Shown: piece after piece, positions 19,701-28,388 of the stretch
How positions within the stretch are numbered: the stretch's first letter is position 1
Layout: every line of letters starts with the position of its first letter
Assembly (NCBI RefSeq): GCF_024298965.1
Contig: NZ_CP085193.1
Span: 1 to 64,000, forward strand
Direction of reading: 5' to 3'
Source of the DNA: Streptomyces rapamycinicus NRRL 5491
GTDB lineage: Bacteria; Actinomycetota; Actinomycetes; Streptomycetales; Streptomycetaceae
Length of the DNA: 64,000 bases
Position numbers and translations under genes: made by a program
Notes under the pieces: model-generated
Told to the model about the DNA's origin: nothing
Database searches by the model: none
The model's input: only the letters and a program-made list of their open reading frames with translations

Positions 19701-19960
19701 GTGAAGATCCACCACCTGAACTGCGGCACCATGCATCTGCCCGATGCCCGCTTGGCCTGCCACCCACTGCTGGTCGAGACCGCCAGCAGCCTGGTCCTCG
19801 TGGACTTCGGCTACGGCCTCGACGACGTCACGGCCCCCCGGCGCCGCGTGGGACCGGCCCGCTTCTTCGTACGGCCCGCTTTCGACGCCGAAAAGCGTGC
19901 ATCGCAGTCGACACCGGCGTCCGGTGGATCCCGCGCGCGGGCGACTCCTTCCACCGCCCC
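19701..19960 (+). pseudogene. Fragment of a metallo-beta-lactamase-fold hydrolase
   Basis: The frame VKIHHLNCGTMHLPDARLAC, HPLLVETASSLVLVDFGYGL and RVGPARFFVRPAFDAEK matches the N-terminus of MBL-fold metallohydrolases. The metal-binding HxHxDH region that should follow is absent, and the frame becomes low-complexity after about 80 residues. It is a dead 5' fragment. The rest of 19960-20220 holds nothing I can name. Confidence 0.55.
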
Positions 19961-20221
19961 GGCACGCTCGGCGGTACCTCCCCCATACCCGCAGCCCTGC
20001 GGGCCTTGTCGGCAGCCGTGGCCCACGACGGACGCAAGGTCCGCGAAACCACGCCAACCTCGCCGGACTCCACCGCCACGCGGTGATCGACAACGCCCAC
20101 AACCCCACGCTGTGGGAGCGGAAGCGCGACGGCAGGTGAGAGGTCGTTCTCTCCCGTTGTCTCATCCCGGAATCTGCGGCTACTGACCTTCAATGCTGGA
20201 CGTCGTGGGGCCTGACGGTCC

Positions 20222-20380
20222 ATGATCCCTGCGGTCTGCCGTCTGTCTGAGGTATGCACAGGGCGGCGGGCCTTCCGCGAGCAACTGCGAATGGCGGCGG
20301 CGGAACGGTTCGCGCACAGGGAGGAGAACGCGGTCATCGCCCGTGACTTACGGGTGAGCGTTCGCTCAGTGCAGCGGTGC
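20222..20380 (+). mobile_element. Fragment of an IS630-type transposase (N-terminal helix-turn-helix)
   Basis: The piece RMAAAERFAHREENAVIARD and LRVSVRSVQRC matches the N-terminal DNA-binding domain of IS630-family transposases, where a run such as AVIARxLRVSxRSVxRW is common. The catalytic DDE domain is missing. Together with the MBL fragment before it and the truncated regulator after it, it marks a rearranged spot. Confidence 0.55.
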
Positions 20381-20570
20381 GCTTGCGGCGGTGGTCGCGA
20401 TCCTCTATGCGGAGAACCTCATGCCGAAGAAGCTCGGCAGCCGACAGCAGTTGGCCGCTATCCCGGCCCAGGACGGCTGATACGGCAGCCGGCCGACCCG
20501 AACATACGGCTGAGTACGGTCACGGCCCGCGCCAGGGGCGCGGCCCCGCGGGAACCCCTCGATCACTCGG

Positions 20571-21263
20571 TCACAGGCCCAGGATCGTCGCCACCAGTGC
20601 GCTGCGGCTGCGGACGCCGGTTTTCGCGAAGACGCTCTTCAGGTGGTCCTGCACGGTCGCCACGGTGATGTGCAGTTCCGTGGCGATGGCCCGCGACGGC
20701 AGTCCGGCGACGACCCGCGCCAGCATGTCCCGCTCGCGTGGTGTGAGCCCGTACGCGAGCAGCAGCACCTCGGCCACATCGGTGGCCGGCGCCGGGTTCA
20801 TCGTCACGGCCACGGACGCCGGGTCCGGGCCACCGTTCAGCGGGGAGGCGTGCAGCGAGAGCCACCGGCCCGACCGGCCACGGATCCGCCCGTACGCCGG
20901 CAGCGCCGCGCCGCTCCCTCGCGCGACGACCTCCAGGACCGCGATCGGCAGCTTCGCCCCCGACGAGGCCAGCTCGTCCCGCCAGAGTTTCGCGGCCGGG
21001 TTCTCCGAGAGCAGCCGCAAGTCCTGGTCGAGCAGCAGCACACCCGCCTCAGCCGGGCCCGGGGCCGCGTCGCCGGGTGCCCGGGCGGACGGGTCTGGGT
21101 GGAGCGTGAGGCGGAACGCCAACCGGCCATGGCCCTGGCTGAGCTGGAGGCCGCTGCTCCGGCGGAGGAGGGCGCACGGGCGCTCAGCTCGCTGGCCCGG
21201 ATCATCACGCATCGCGACCGCTGAGAGGTGTGCGAATACCCCTGCCGGCGGACTATGCGCCAC
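20571..21263 (-). pseudogene. LuxR-family regulator, probably truncated at its N-terminus
   Basis: The C-terminal 65 residues are a clear LuxR helix-turn-helix (LTPRERDMLARVVAGLPSRA, TVATVQDHLKSVFAKTGV). Before it lies a PAS-like segment (GVLLLDQDLRLLSENPAAKL). Proteins of this kind in Streptomyces usually have a further N-terminal sensor region and 350-400 residues. Here only 230 codons are open and the first 30 look random. It may therefore be a 3' remnant, although a shortened protein with a working DNA-binding domain is possible. It lies downstream of dpgC on the same strand. Confidence 0.6.
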
Positions 21264-21347
21264 CCTCGGAGCCGAAGCCGATGCCGCCGGGGACCCGGCC
21301 CCGGAGCGATCCCTGCGGTCGGCCGGCGTGCGGGGCGGGCGCGGTGC

Positions 21348-22718
21348 TCACCGCACGCTCCCGCGTGCCGCGCGCCGCCGTTCGCGTTCCTGCCAACGCC
21401 GTTCGACCTTGGCCAGAACATCCGGGGCGTAGGTGCGTTCGGCCTGCACGACGGCGAACTCGGCGAGGTAGGCGCGGTACAGGTCGAGAGGTTCCTCGGC
21501 GACGGTGAGCATGTGGCGGTTGGCTGAGACGGCCGGCGCGCGGAGCGCTTCGACAGCCCTGTCGACGGCGCCGTCCATGTCCTCGGCAGGCACCACGGCG
21601 TCGCACACATAGCGGGCCTCCGGTTCAGTCGCGGCGATCCGGCGTCCGCCGAGCACCACCTGACGGGCCAGCCGGGCTCCGGTGAGCCGGGTGAGCCGGA
21701 GGTTGCCGAGGCCGGGCACGATGCCCTCCTCGGCGGCGGGCAGGCTGATGTAGGCGTTCTCCTCGGCGATGACGTGGTCGAGGACCAGCAGGAGCTGCAT
21801 GCCGCCACCGATGGCGAAGGTGTCGACGGCGCCGATCCACGGCTTGCCAACGCTCCGTTCGCACCAGTCACCGGGCGACGGGGCAGTGCGCAGACCGCGA
21901 AGCATCTTGTTGACGTAGCCGAGCTCGCGGCCGAGGAGGAACTCGATGAAGGAGATCCGCCCGTCGCGCAGGTCGGTCAGGTTGACTCCGGCGCTGAAGA
22001 CACGGCGTCCCCGGTACTTGGGATGATCGACGGTACCTCCGCGCAGCACACCGACCTTGACCGCTTCGTCGAGCAGGACGAGGTCGACGGCGGTCTCAAG
22101 ATCGGTGATCAGCCGGTCGTCCTCCGCATTCAACCGGCCGGCGTTGCGGAACTCGATGTGACCGGCGACACCCCGACGTTCGAGGTACACGGTGTCCAAC
22201 TCGATCCGGCCCTCGGTACGGAAGCCATCGAGGAGCGTGAGGGCGCGTGGGGTGGGCGTGAGCATCGTCTCGACGAGGTGCCGGCCGGCGGTGGGCGAGC
22301 GCAGCACCGCGCCGCAGAAAATGCCCTGATCGATCTCCCGGCCCTCCTTCTCCGCCTGGACGAAGCGGCGCTCGGCCGCCATCTGGGCACGGGTCGGCAC
22401 CAGGCCTGGGAACCGGTCGGCGGCCTCGTACACGAGGTCCGCCAGGCGTACGGTACGGGCCAGCCCGTCGGTGAGCATCCCGTAGACGGTCTCGGTGTGC
22501 CGGGCGAGGAAGACCCGGCGGGCCCGGCGGGCGCGCGCGTGGACCGCGACGGCGCGGTCCCGGTCGTGGGGGGCGCGGTCAGGAGCGGGCGGCAGCGCCG
22601 CGAGCTGCCGCTCGGTGCCGGCGATGTACTCGGCCAGGCGGCGGGCGTCTGTCTCGATGCCGCAGATTGGCTCGGGTACGGGATCGAGGGAGACGCCGCT
22701 GGGCACACCGGCGCTCAT
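21348..22718 (-). CDS. dpgC: 3,5-dihydroxyphenylacetyl-CoA 1,2-dioxygenase
   Basis: DpgC is a cofactor-free dioxygenase of the crotonase superfamily that turns 3,5-dihydroxyphenylacetyl-CoA and O2 into 3,5-dihydroxyphenylglyoxylate plus CoA. The 456-residue length is normal for DpgC and much longer than simple hydratases because of the N-terminal helical part. Family features are the oxyanion-hole segments RVFSAGVNLTDLRDGRISF and AVDTFAIGGGMQLLLVLDH, followed by PAAEEGIVPGLGNLRLTR. The ATG overlaps the dpgB stop as ATGA, so the two are translationally coupled. The product feeds HpgT. Confidence 0.93.
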   Translation of the reverse strand: MSAGVPSGVSLDPVPEPICGIETDARRLAEYIAGTERQLAALPPAPDRAPHDRDRAVAVHARARRARRVFLARHTETVYGMLTDGLARTVRLADLVYEAADRFPGLVPTRAQMAAERRFVQAEKEGREIDQGIFCGAVLRSPTAGRHLVETMLTPTPRALTLLDGFRTEGRIELDTVYLERRGVAGHIEFRNAGRLNAEDDRLITDLETAVDLVLLDEAVKVGVLRGGTVDHPKYRGRRVFSAGVNLTDLRDGRISFIEFLLGRELGYVNKMLRGLRTAPSPGDWCERSVGKPWIGAVDTFAIGGGMQLLLVLDHVIAEENAYISLPAAEEGIVPGLGNLRLTRLTGARLARQVVLGGRRIAATEPEARYVCDAVVPAEDMDGAVDRAVEALRAPAVSANRHMLTVAEEPLDLYRAYLAEFAVVQAERTYAPDVLAKVERRWQERERRRAARGSVR

Positions 22719-23467
22719 CCGGCCGCCTCGACGTGGCCCGCCGCCGTCCCGGCCGGGGTGCCGGGTCCACCGTTCCGCAGGCGGCGCAGCTCGCGGTCGC
22801 AGGCGGCGAGGTGCGCGCCGAGGGCGTCCTGGTACTCGGCGGACGTGGCCTCCTCCAGCAACCGGCGGCGGATCCGGGCCTCACGGTCGGAGAGCCGTCC
22901 GCGCAACGCGGCTGCGTTTCGGACCGCTTCGGTCACATCGTTGCTGACCTCGTCGACGATGCCGAGTTCGATGGCATCGGGGAGAGGGATGTCGGAGCCC
23001 CACAGCACAATGCGACGGGCACGGGCCGGACCGATGTGCTGGACGAGCCGGTAGAGGACCATACCGGGCCAGAAGTGCTCATCGTTGACCGGAAGTACCA
23101 GCTTCAGGTCGGGGGTGCCGATCCGGAAGGCGGCGGCCAGCAGCAAGTCGAGGACGGGGCCGCCACACGTGCCCTGGGCCACGGCGATGGTGAGGTTGTC
23201 GAGCCGTTCCAGCCGACGGACGGCCCGTTCCCAGCGGTTGACCTCATGGATGGAGACATCGCCGGGCCATTCGCGGGCGCCGGGCGGTGACGGCGCGAAC
23301 CGGAGGACGACGACCGTCGGTTCGCGCGGTTCCTCGGCCTCCTCACACACGGCGTTCACCGCTGCGGTCAGCTCGGGCAGCGGGCTGCCACCGTCCAGCC
23401 GGGCCAGGATGCCCATGCCGTCGGGCAGCAGGGTCCGGTCAGGATCGGTCTCCTTGTCAGCAATCAC
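22715..23467 (-). CDS. dpgB: DpgB, crotonase-like partner of DpgA
   Basis: DpgB is an enoyl-CoA hydratase-like protein that raises DpgA turnover and helps dehydration/aromatisation. Family segments are WPGDVSIHEVNRWERAVRRL, AVAQGTCGGPVLDLLLAAAF, LPVNDEHFWPGMVLYRLVQH and the end DALGAHLAACDRELRRLR. The frame is open back to an ATG at 23626, but the first 50 codons look random and contain a copy of the shared 25-bp promoter element, so that start is unlikely. I chose GTG 23467, which gives 250 residues. GTG 23503 and ATG 23416 are alternatives, and none has a strong ribosome binding site. This is the only intact dpgB and is coupled to dpgC. No dpgD is visible in the window. Confidence 0.85.
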   Translation of the reverse strand: MIADKETDPDRTLLPDGMGILARLDGGSPLPELTAAVNAVCEEAEEPREPTVVVLRFAPSPPGAREWPGDVSIHEVNRWERAVRRLERLDNLTIAVAQGTCGGPVLDLLLAAAFRIGTPDLKLVLPVNDEHFWPGMVLYRLVQHIGPARARRIVLWGSDIPLPDAIELGIVDEVSNDVTEAVRNAAALRGRLSDREARIRRRLLEEATSAEYQDALGAHLAACDRELRRLRNGGPGTPAGTAAGHVEAAG

Positions 23468-23568
23468 GCACGGTGACCGCGCGTCTGAATTGTTCAGAAG
23501 CACGCGACAGACCACCCGTTCTTCATTCGCCTCGACATGGACGCGATGCTCCAGGAAATTTGCCTGAT

Positions 23569-23593
23569 CGGCGCCAGTGCTAGCCACAGTTAC
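23569..23593 (-). promoter_or_regulatory. Shared 25-bp element upstream of dpgB-dpgC (copy 3 of 6)
   Basis: In the dpgB direction it reads CGTAACTGTGGCT, two bases, CACTGGCGCC, one of the best matches to the consensus. It is 101 bases before GTG 23467, similar to the spacing at the other genes. Confidence 0.75.
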
Positions 23594-23713
23594 GGGACGC
23601 CGAACGTCCGTAACAGCCACGGTCATCTACGCCGCCCCAACTCCGTGCGCCTGAAAATCTCGGGGACCGCTCGGCGCGCGCCGTCATGCCGCGGCCCGCG
23701 TCCCGAAGCGTCG

Positions 23714-23752
23714 CGGACACCCGACCACCATCCGGTCGAGCGAAGGTGTCCG
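23714..23752 (-). terminator. Hairpin terminator at the end of the NRPS operon
   Basis: CGGACACC (23714-23721) pairs with GGTGTCCG (23745-23752), and inside these CGACC pairs with GGTCG. The structure begins 8 bases after the stop of the last gene of the 30 kb leftward operon, where a terminator is expected. Confidence 0.65.
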
Positions 23753-23759
23753 TCGGCGG

Positions 23760-25991
23760 TCAGTCCTGGACGGTCACCACGTCCACCAGCCGCACGGCGG
23801 CGTCCAGGGTCTCCTCGACCTCCCGGGCCGAGCCGCCGCCCGCGATCACGTAGCCGAGTCGGTCATAGGCGTCCCGCGGCGGCCGTACCGCGCGGCCCGG
23901 GGACCCGGTGGTCACCACCCGTTCGACGCCGGGCACACGCTCCGCCTCCGCGGTTCCCGTGATGGCCACAAGGCGCCCTGCCTGGCGCGCCGTCAGGAAT
24001 CGGATGCCCGCGTGCCGGGTCCGGTCCGCGAGCAGCCGCACAGGGTACCCGGCCGCGGCCCGCACCTGCTGCTCCAGAAGGTCGATCCCGGTCGCTGAAC
24101 GGACGAGTTCGGGGATCATGCCGCCGGCGAGCCTGGCGTTGATCTCGATGACCGCGGGGCCCATGTCCGTCATCCTGATCTCGACGTGTGCGGGACCTCG
24201 ATCGAAGCCCACCGCCTTGAGCGCCTGGCGGGCCGCCTCCGCGAGTTCGCTGGAGGTGGCCTCCGGCAGCTCGGCAGGAAAGACGTGGCCGGTCTCGACG
24301 AAGTACGGCAGCGCGCTGGCGGTGCGCTGGGTCACCCCTATGCAGGCGGCCTGCCTGTTGTCACAGAACATCTCCACGCTGTATTCCGGCCCGTGGGCGT
24401 ACTCCTCCACGAGGACCTTGCGGGCGGTGGCCTGGCCGCGAACGTTCTCGGTCACGGCCAGGACTCGGGCGGCGTGCTCCGTGGCCGTGGCGGCGTCCTC
24501 GCACCACAGCACGTCCTGCGACCCCGATCCGCCCACGGGCTTGACCACGCACGGCAGGCCCACGGACGCGACGGCACCGGCGATGTCGGCGGAGTCGCTG
24601 ATCACAGCGAACGCCGGCTGCGGCACCCCTGCGTCCCTCAGCGCTGTACGGGTCAGCGACTTGTCGCGGCAGGCCGTCATCGTCTCCGGAGCGTGGCCCG
24701 GCAGGCCGAGCGCGGCGGCCAGCCGTGCGGTGTGTTCCAGATAGAAGTCACTGGTCGTCGTGAGCCCGGCGATGGTCCGCTTCCCGATCGCCTCCCGAAC
24801 CGCCCGGAGGACGTCCGCGTCGCTCTCGGTGTCGCAGGCGACCGTCAGGCAGCCGGTGCCGTCGAGGCCGGCGTAGCGAGCGGGGTCCTTGGCCAGCAGG
24901 ACCGGCTCGAAGCCGAGCCGCACCGCGGTACACAATGCGAGCATGCCCGACCCTGTCGTGTTCGACTCCAGAAAGACCAGGACGGGACGGTCCTTGCGCG
25001 GGATCGAGGCGAACGACCAACCGGTGACCGTCGTGCCGTAGGGGACCTCGACGGGCCGGGCGGCGATCGGACCGGCGGGCCGGTGGCGGTACACGCTGTC
25101 CACGTAGCGGTCGCCGCGATCCGGCAGGATTCCCACCAGACGAGTGCCGGGCACCGCCTCGGCGGCGAGGTGGGTCAGGATCCGGTACACCGACCCGGAG
25201 GTGTTCCCGGCGAAGATCTTCTGTTCCCGGGCGAGCCGCCGGGTGGCGTCGAACGCCTCGTCGTCCGAGAGCCAATGCACCTCGTCGAAGAGGCGGTAGT
25301 CGATGTTGTCCGGGTACAGGCTGTTGCCCAGTCCGCTCTGTTTGCGGGCCGGTACGTCGGGCTGGCCGAAGAGCACGCTGCCGACGCAGTCGACTCCGAC
25401 CACCTTCAGGTCGGGCAGCCGCTCCAGCAGCGCCGCGGACGTACCGCACAGGGAGCCGCCGCTGCCGACGGAGCCGACCACGACGTCCACCGTTCCCAGG
25501 TCGCCGATCAGTTCGTCAGCCAGCGTGCGGTACGCGGTTGGATTCTGCGGGTTGCTGTACTGCTGGGGCCAGTAAGCACCGGGCATGCCGCTCATCAGCT
25601 CCGCGAGCCGCTCCAGCCGGGCGCTTTGCCACCCCTGCCCGGTCATCGTCTCCACCACGTGGACCACGCACCCGAGGGCTTCCAGTTTGGTGAGGGTGAT
25701 CGGGTCGATGCGGGGGTCCGTGACGATGTGCACGGCGTGCCCCAGGTAGGTGCCGACGAGAGCGATTCCCAGAGCCATCGTGCCGGACGAACTCTCCACG
25801 ATGGGCGCGCCCTCTTTGAGCGCACCGGACCGGCGGGCCTCGAGGATCATCTGCCGGGCGACGCGGTCCTTCATCGCGTAGGGGTTCAGCAGCTCCAGCT
25901 TGGCGTAGACCTCGACCCCCTCGGCGGCGTCCACCCGCAGCCGTACGGCCGGGGTGTTGCCTATCGCGTCGACGATGGTGTCATGACGCAT
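23760..25991 (-). CDS. Fusion of a cysteine-synthase-like PLP enzyme and an ATP-grasp ligase
   Basis: Residues 1-320 are a fold-type II PLP enzyme. GNTPAVRLR opens it, the PLP lysine is in NPYAMKDRVARQM (K41), SSSGTMALGIAL is the substrate loop and GSVGSGGSLCG the phosphate loop. Residues 350-740 are an ATP-grasp carboxylate-amine ligase with PCVVKPVGGSGSQDVLW and the Mg-binding HVEIRMTDMGPAVIEINARL. The start is ATG 25991, overlapping the kinase gene end by 11 bases. In pacidamycin and friulimicin clusters a cysteine-synthase homologue, a lyase and a kinase occur together and are proposed to make 2,3-diaminobutyrate. By that model this enzyme replaces the phosphate of O-phosphothreonine with an amine donor, probably aspartate. 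The role of the ligase half is unknown and could be amide bond formation with the product. Confidence 0.85.
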   Translation of the reverse strand: MRHDTIVDAIGNTPAVRLRVDAAEGVEVYAKLELLNPYAMKDRVARQMILEARRSGALKEGAPIVESSSGTMALGIALVGTYLGHAVHIVTDPRIDPITLTKLEALGCVVHVVETMTGQGWQSARLERLAELMSGMPGAYWPQQYSNPQNPTAYRTLADELIGDLGTVDVVVGSVGSGGSLCGTSAALLERLPDLKVVGVDCVGSVLFGQPDVPARKQSGLGNSLYPDNIDYRLFDEVHWLSDDEAFDATRRLAREQKIFAGNTSGSVYRILTHLAAEAVPGTRLVGILPDRGDRYVDSVYRHRPAGPIAARPVEVPYGTTVTGWSFASIPRKDRPVLVFLESNTTGSGMLALCTAVRLGFEPVLLAKDPARYAGLDGTGCLTVACDTESDADVLRAVREAIGKRTIAGLTTTSDFYLEHTARLAAALGLPGHAPETMTACRDKSLTRTALRDAGVPQPAFAVISDSADIAGAVASVGLPCVVKPVGGSGSQDVLWCEDAATATEHAARVLAVTENVRGQATARKVLVEEYAHGPEYSVEMFCDNRQAACIGVTQRTASALPYFVETGHVFPAELPEATSSELAEAARQALKAVGFDRGPAHVEIRMTDMGPAVIEINARLAGGMIPELVRSATGIDLLEQQVRAAAGYPVRLLADRTRHAGIRFLTARQAGRLVAITGTAEAERVPGVERVVTTGSPGRAVRPPRDAYDRLGYVIAGGGSAREVEETLDAAVRLVDVVTVQD

Positions 25992-26901
25992 GCGCGCTCC
26001 CTGGTGACGTGAACGAACGAAAGACGGTGGTGGCGCCTGGCAGGCGCGCGCATGCCGCGGCGGCGGCCGACAGCTTGTGCTGGTGGTCGGGGTCGCCGGC
26101 GTCGAGCAGGAGGCCGAGCATGGTGCCACTGTGGGCGCAGACCACGCCCAGAGCGCCGATCTCATCGCTGACCCGGATCATGGCGTCGAGGTTCCGTTTG
26201 GGAACGAGCCGCTGGTTGAGGACCGCGCTGCGGGTGGCGATCGCGCCCACCCAGGCGAGGTCACCGTGATCGACGGCCGTGGTGAGATCCCGCACGAGGC
26301 GCTCGTACTCGCGCTTCTGAGCAGGCGTGCGGTGCAGGGGCCGCTGGTTGAAGGTCACCGTGTCGAGGCGACCACCCTCGTCGACGGCCATCACCGTGGC
26401 CGGGGGCAGTGTGCCGAGCGACGCGCGCAACCGGACCGTCCGGTGTTCGAACACCACGATGCCCGGATGCATCACCCCGTCAGTGGGCTCGATCGGGCGC
26501 AACCAGCCTTCGACGGCCGCGGGCGAGGTGTCCAAGCCGAGCACCGCCCCCACGGCCCTGGCCGTGGCGACCAGGTCGGCGGAGGAACTGGCGAGTCCTT
26601 TCCCCACGGCCAAGCCGCTGTCGAGGACCAGGGAGCCGCCGCCGACGACGCCTTGGGCGTCGAACATGGCCCGCGCCAGGCGCAGCGACTTGGCCTTGTG
26701 GGAGGGGAAGACGTTCAGTGGGCCGTCGCGGTCGTACCGGAACCACGCCCGGGTGCCGCGGGTGATCGGGAACGTGACGAGGAAGTCGACTCCGTCGGGC
26801 AGCACCCCTTGAAGCAGTTCGCCGAAGGTTCCGCAGGCGGTGCCCGCGCCCTCGCGCAGGTCCACGCCCGGCCGGCGGGCGACCAGCGCCGGCTCCCTCA
26901 T
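25981..26901 (-). CDS. GHMP-family kinase, PduX / L-threonine kinase-like
   Basis: The 306-residue protein is a GHMP small-molecule kinase. CGTFGELLQGVLPDGVDFLV near residue 25 is like the start of PduX-type L-threonine kinases. The ATP-binding motif is in GLAVGKGLASSSADLVATAR, and GALGVVCAHSGTMLGLLLD is the C-terminal GHMP motif. By this likeness it would phosphorylate threonine to O-phosphothreonine, activating the beta carbon for replacement by the PLP enzyme encoded next. The ATG overlaps the lyase stop as ATGA, and its own end overlaps the PLP gene start, so the three genes are tightly coupled. Serine as substrate cannot be excluded. Confidence 0.82.
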   Translation of the reverse strand: MREPALVARRPGVDLREGAGTACGTFGELLQGVLPDGVDFLVTFPITRGTRAWFRYDRDGPLNVFPSHKAKSLRLARAMFDAQGVVGGGSLVLDSGLAVGKGLASSSADLVATARAVGAVLGLDTSPAAVEGWLRPIEPTDGVMHPGIVVFEHRTVRLRASLGTLPPATVMAVDEGGRLDTVTFNQRPLHRTPAQKREYERLVRDLTTAVDHGDLAWVGAIATRSAVLNQRLVPKRNLDAMIRVSDEIGALGVVCAHSGTMLGLLLDAGDPDHQHKLSAAAAACARLPGATTVFRSFTSPGSAHAS

Positions 26902-28388
26902 GACCGCCGCTCGGCCGCGGCGAGCAGGTCGTCCCGTTGGCGGGCGGCGTCGGCGGATCTGTGTTCGCGCAGTGACCACTCGTCGGTGAGCTTCGCGAAT
27001 TCGCCGTCCTGGTCGGCGAGCATCGCCCGCACCTCGTCGGGGTGGGCCGAGCCGGCCGATCGCTTGGCCCGCAGGCCTTCGTCCACGTCGAAGGCGGCGA
27101 CGAGGAGGGCGTCGGTCCGCGCGACCCCGTATCCCGCGTCGGCGCAGAGCGTGGCCAGCAGCGGGCCGTCTGGTTCGGTCGGCCGCACCCCCTTCTCCAG
27201 GGCGCGCTTGATGTACCGGCCGGAGATCACCTGAGCCGTCCGCCAGGGGATGCCGGACTCCAGCGTCAACTGGTTCGCGAGGGTGAATCCTCCCAGGTAC
27301 TCCCCCGCGCACGCCTCGCGCGTCCGGTCCGCCGAGAAGGCCGCTCCAGCGATGACCGCCCGCGTCAGCCGCAGCACCGAGCGCATGGCGTCGAATTGGG
27401 TGCGCAGGTGCCCGCCCGCTTCCTTCGACACCTCCACGGTGTTGGTGTACGAGGTGTTCCGCTGCCCGGCGGCGATGTCGGCCGCGCACCCGGCGACGTG
27501 GGCACACCGGCCGCGGATGCGCTCCAGCACGGGAAAGTTGCGCTTTTGCGGCATGGCCGCGGAGATGCCCGACAGCTCGTCAGGAAGCTCCAGGAAGCCG
27601 AAACCGCTGCCGCCCCAGGCCATGAGGTCGGTGGCGAAACGGCTCAGCGTCACCGCGTAGCGGGCCAGGTCGCCGGAGATCGCCATGGCCCAGCCGCGGG
27701 AGGCGACAGCCACCAGCGCATGCGGCTGGACACGGGAGAAGCCGAGCAGTTCAGCCATGCGCACGCGGTCCCAGGCGAGCTCCTGGCCGGCCATCGTTCC
27801 CGAGCCGAGTGGGCAGGCGTCGGCCTCGTCGTAGGTGTGCAGCATTCTGCGCAGGATGGCCGAGGTCTCGGCGGCGAGGGCCGTGAGGTGGAAGCCCGGG
27901 CTGATAATCTGCGCGGCCTGGGCATGGGTGTACCCCGGCATGGGCACGTCGGCGTACCGGGCGGCGAGTGAGGAAGCCGCGCGGCCCAACGACAGCAGGT
28001 CGGTGGCCACAGCGGTCAGGCTCTCGCGAGCGGACATCAATTGGGCACATACCTGGGAGTCGTTGCGGCTGCGGTCCACGTGCCACGCGTGAAACGGCGG
28101 GACCGGGCCGGACAGGACGTGCCGCTCGATGGCGAAGGAGATGTCCGACATATTCTCCTTCGGGTCGGCGCGCACGACATCCGGGGTCAGTGAGTCGAGC
28201 CGTGCCCCGATCCCGGCCGCCCCGGCGGCGTCCACCAGCCCCATCCGCACATACTCCAGCAGCAGGACCTTCTCGATGGCGAGGTAGTGTCCGAGAAGGT
28301 GCTCCACTTCGTAGGCGAACTGCGGGGCAAGCACCTCCTCGTGCCAGATGTCGCTCGGTACGCCGTCGATTCTGCCCGTCACCGCCAT
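26898..28388 (-). CDS. Argininosuccinate lyase-like enzyme, likely for diaminobutyrate formation
   Basis: The 496-residue protein is a fumarase/aspartase-superfamily lyase closest to argininosuccinate lyase. HVDRSRNDSQVCAQL (about residue 103) replaces the HTGRSRNDQ motif. YTHAQAAQIISPGFH carries the catalytic His region, and ISAAMPQKRNFPVLERIRG is the flexible SSxMPQKxNP loop, with I in place of the first catalytic-loop Ser. Its context argues against arginine synthesis: it sits between a condensation protein and a threonine-kinase-like gene in an NRPS operon. The likely job is to remove fumarate from an N-succinyl adduct and leave a free beta-amino group, as proposed for friulimicin and pacidamycin. 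The ATG has GAGGAGG upstream and overlaps the previous stop. Confidence 0.85.
   Translation of the reverse strand: MAVTGRIDGVPSDIWHEEVLAPQFAYEVEHLLGHYLAIEKVLLLEYVRMGLVDAAGAAGIGARLDSLTPDVVRADPKENMSDISFAIERHVLSGPVPPFHAWHVDRSRNDSQVCAQLMSARESLTAVATDLLSLGRAASSLAARYADVPMPGYTHAQAAQIISPGFHLTALAAETSAILRRMLHTYDEADACPLGSGTMAGQELAWDRVRMAELLGFSRVQPHALVAVASRGWAMAISGDLARYAVTLSRFATDLMAWGGSGFGFLELPDELSGISAAMPQKRNFPVLERIRGRCAHVAGCAADIAAGQRNTSYTNTVEVSKEAGGHLRTQFDAMRSVLRLTRAVIAGAAFSADRTREACAGEYLGGFTLANQLTLESGIPWRTAQVISGRYIKRALEKGVRPTEPDGPLLATLCADAGYGVARTDALLVAAFDVDEGLRAKRSAGSAHPDEVRAMLADQDGEFAKLTDEWSLREHRSADAARQRDDLLAAAERRS

Noticed and set aside
26898..28388. Argininosuccinate lyase as a primary arginine-biosynthesis gene
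   Set aside because: It overlaps NRPS-operon genes on both sides and no other arginine gene is near.
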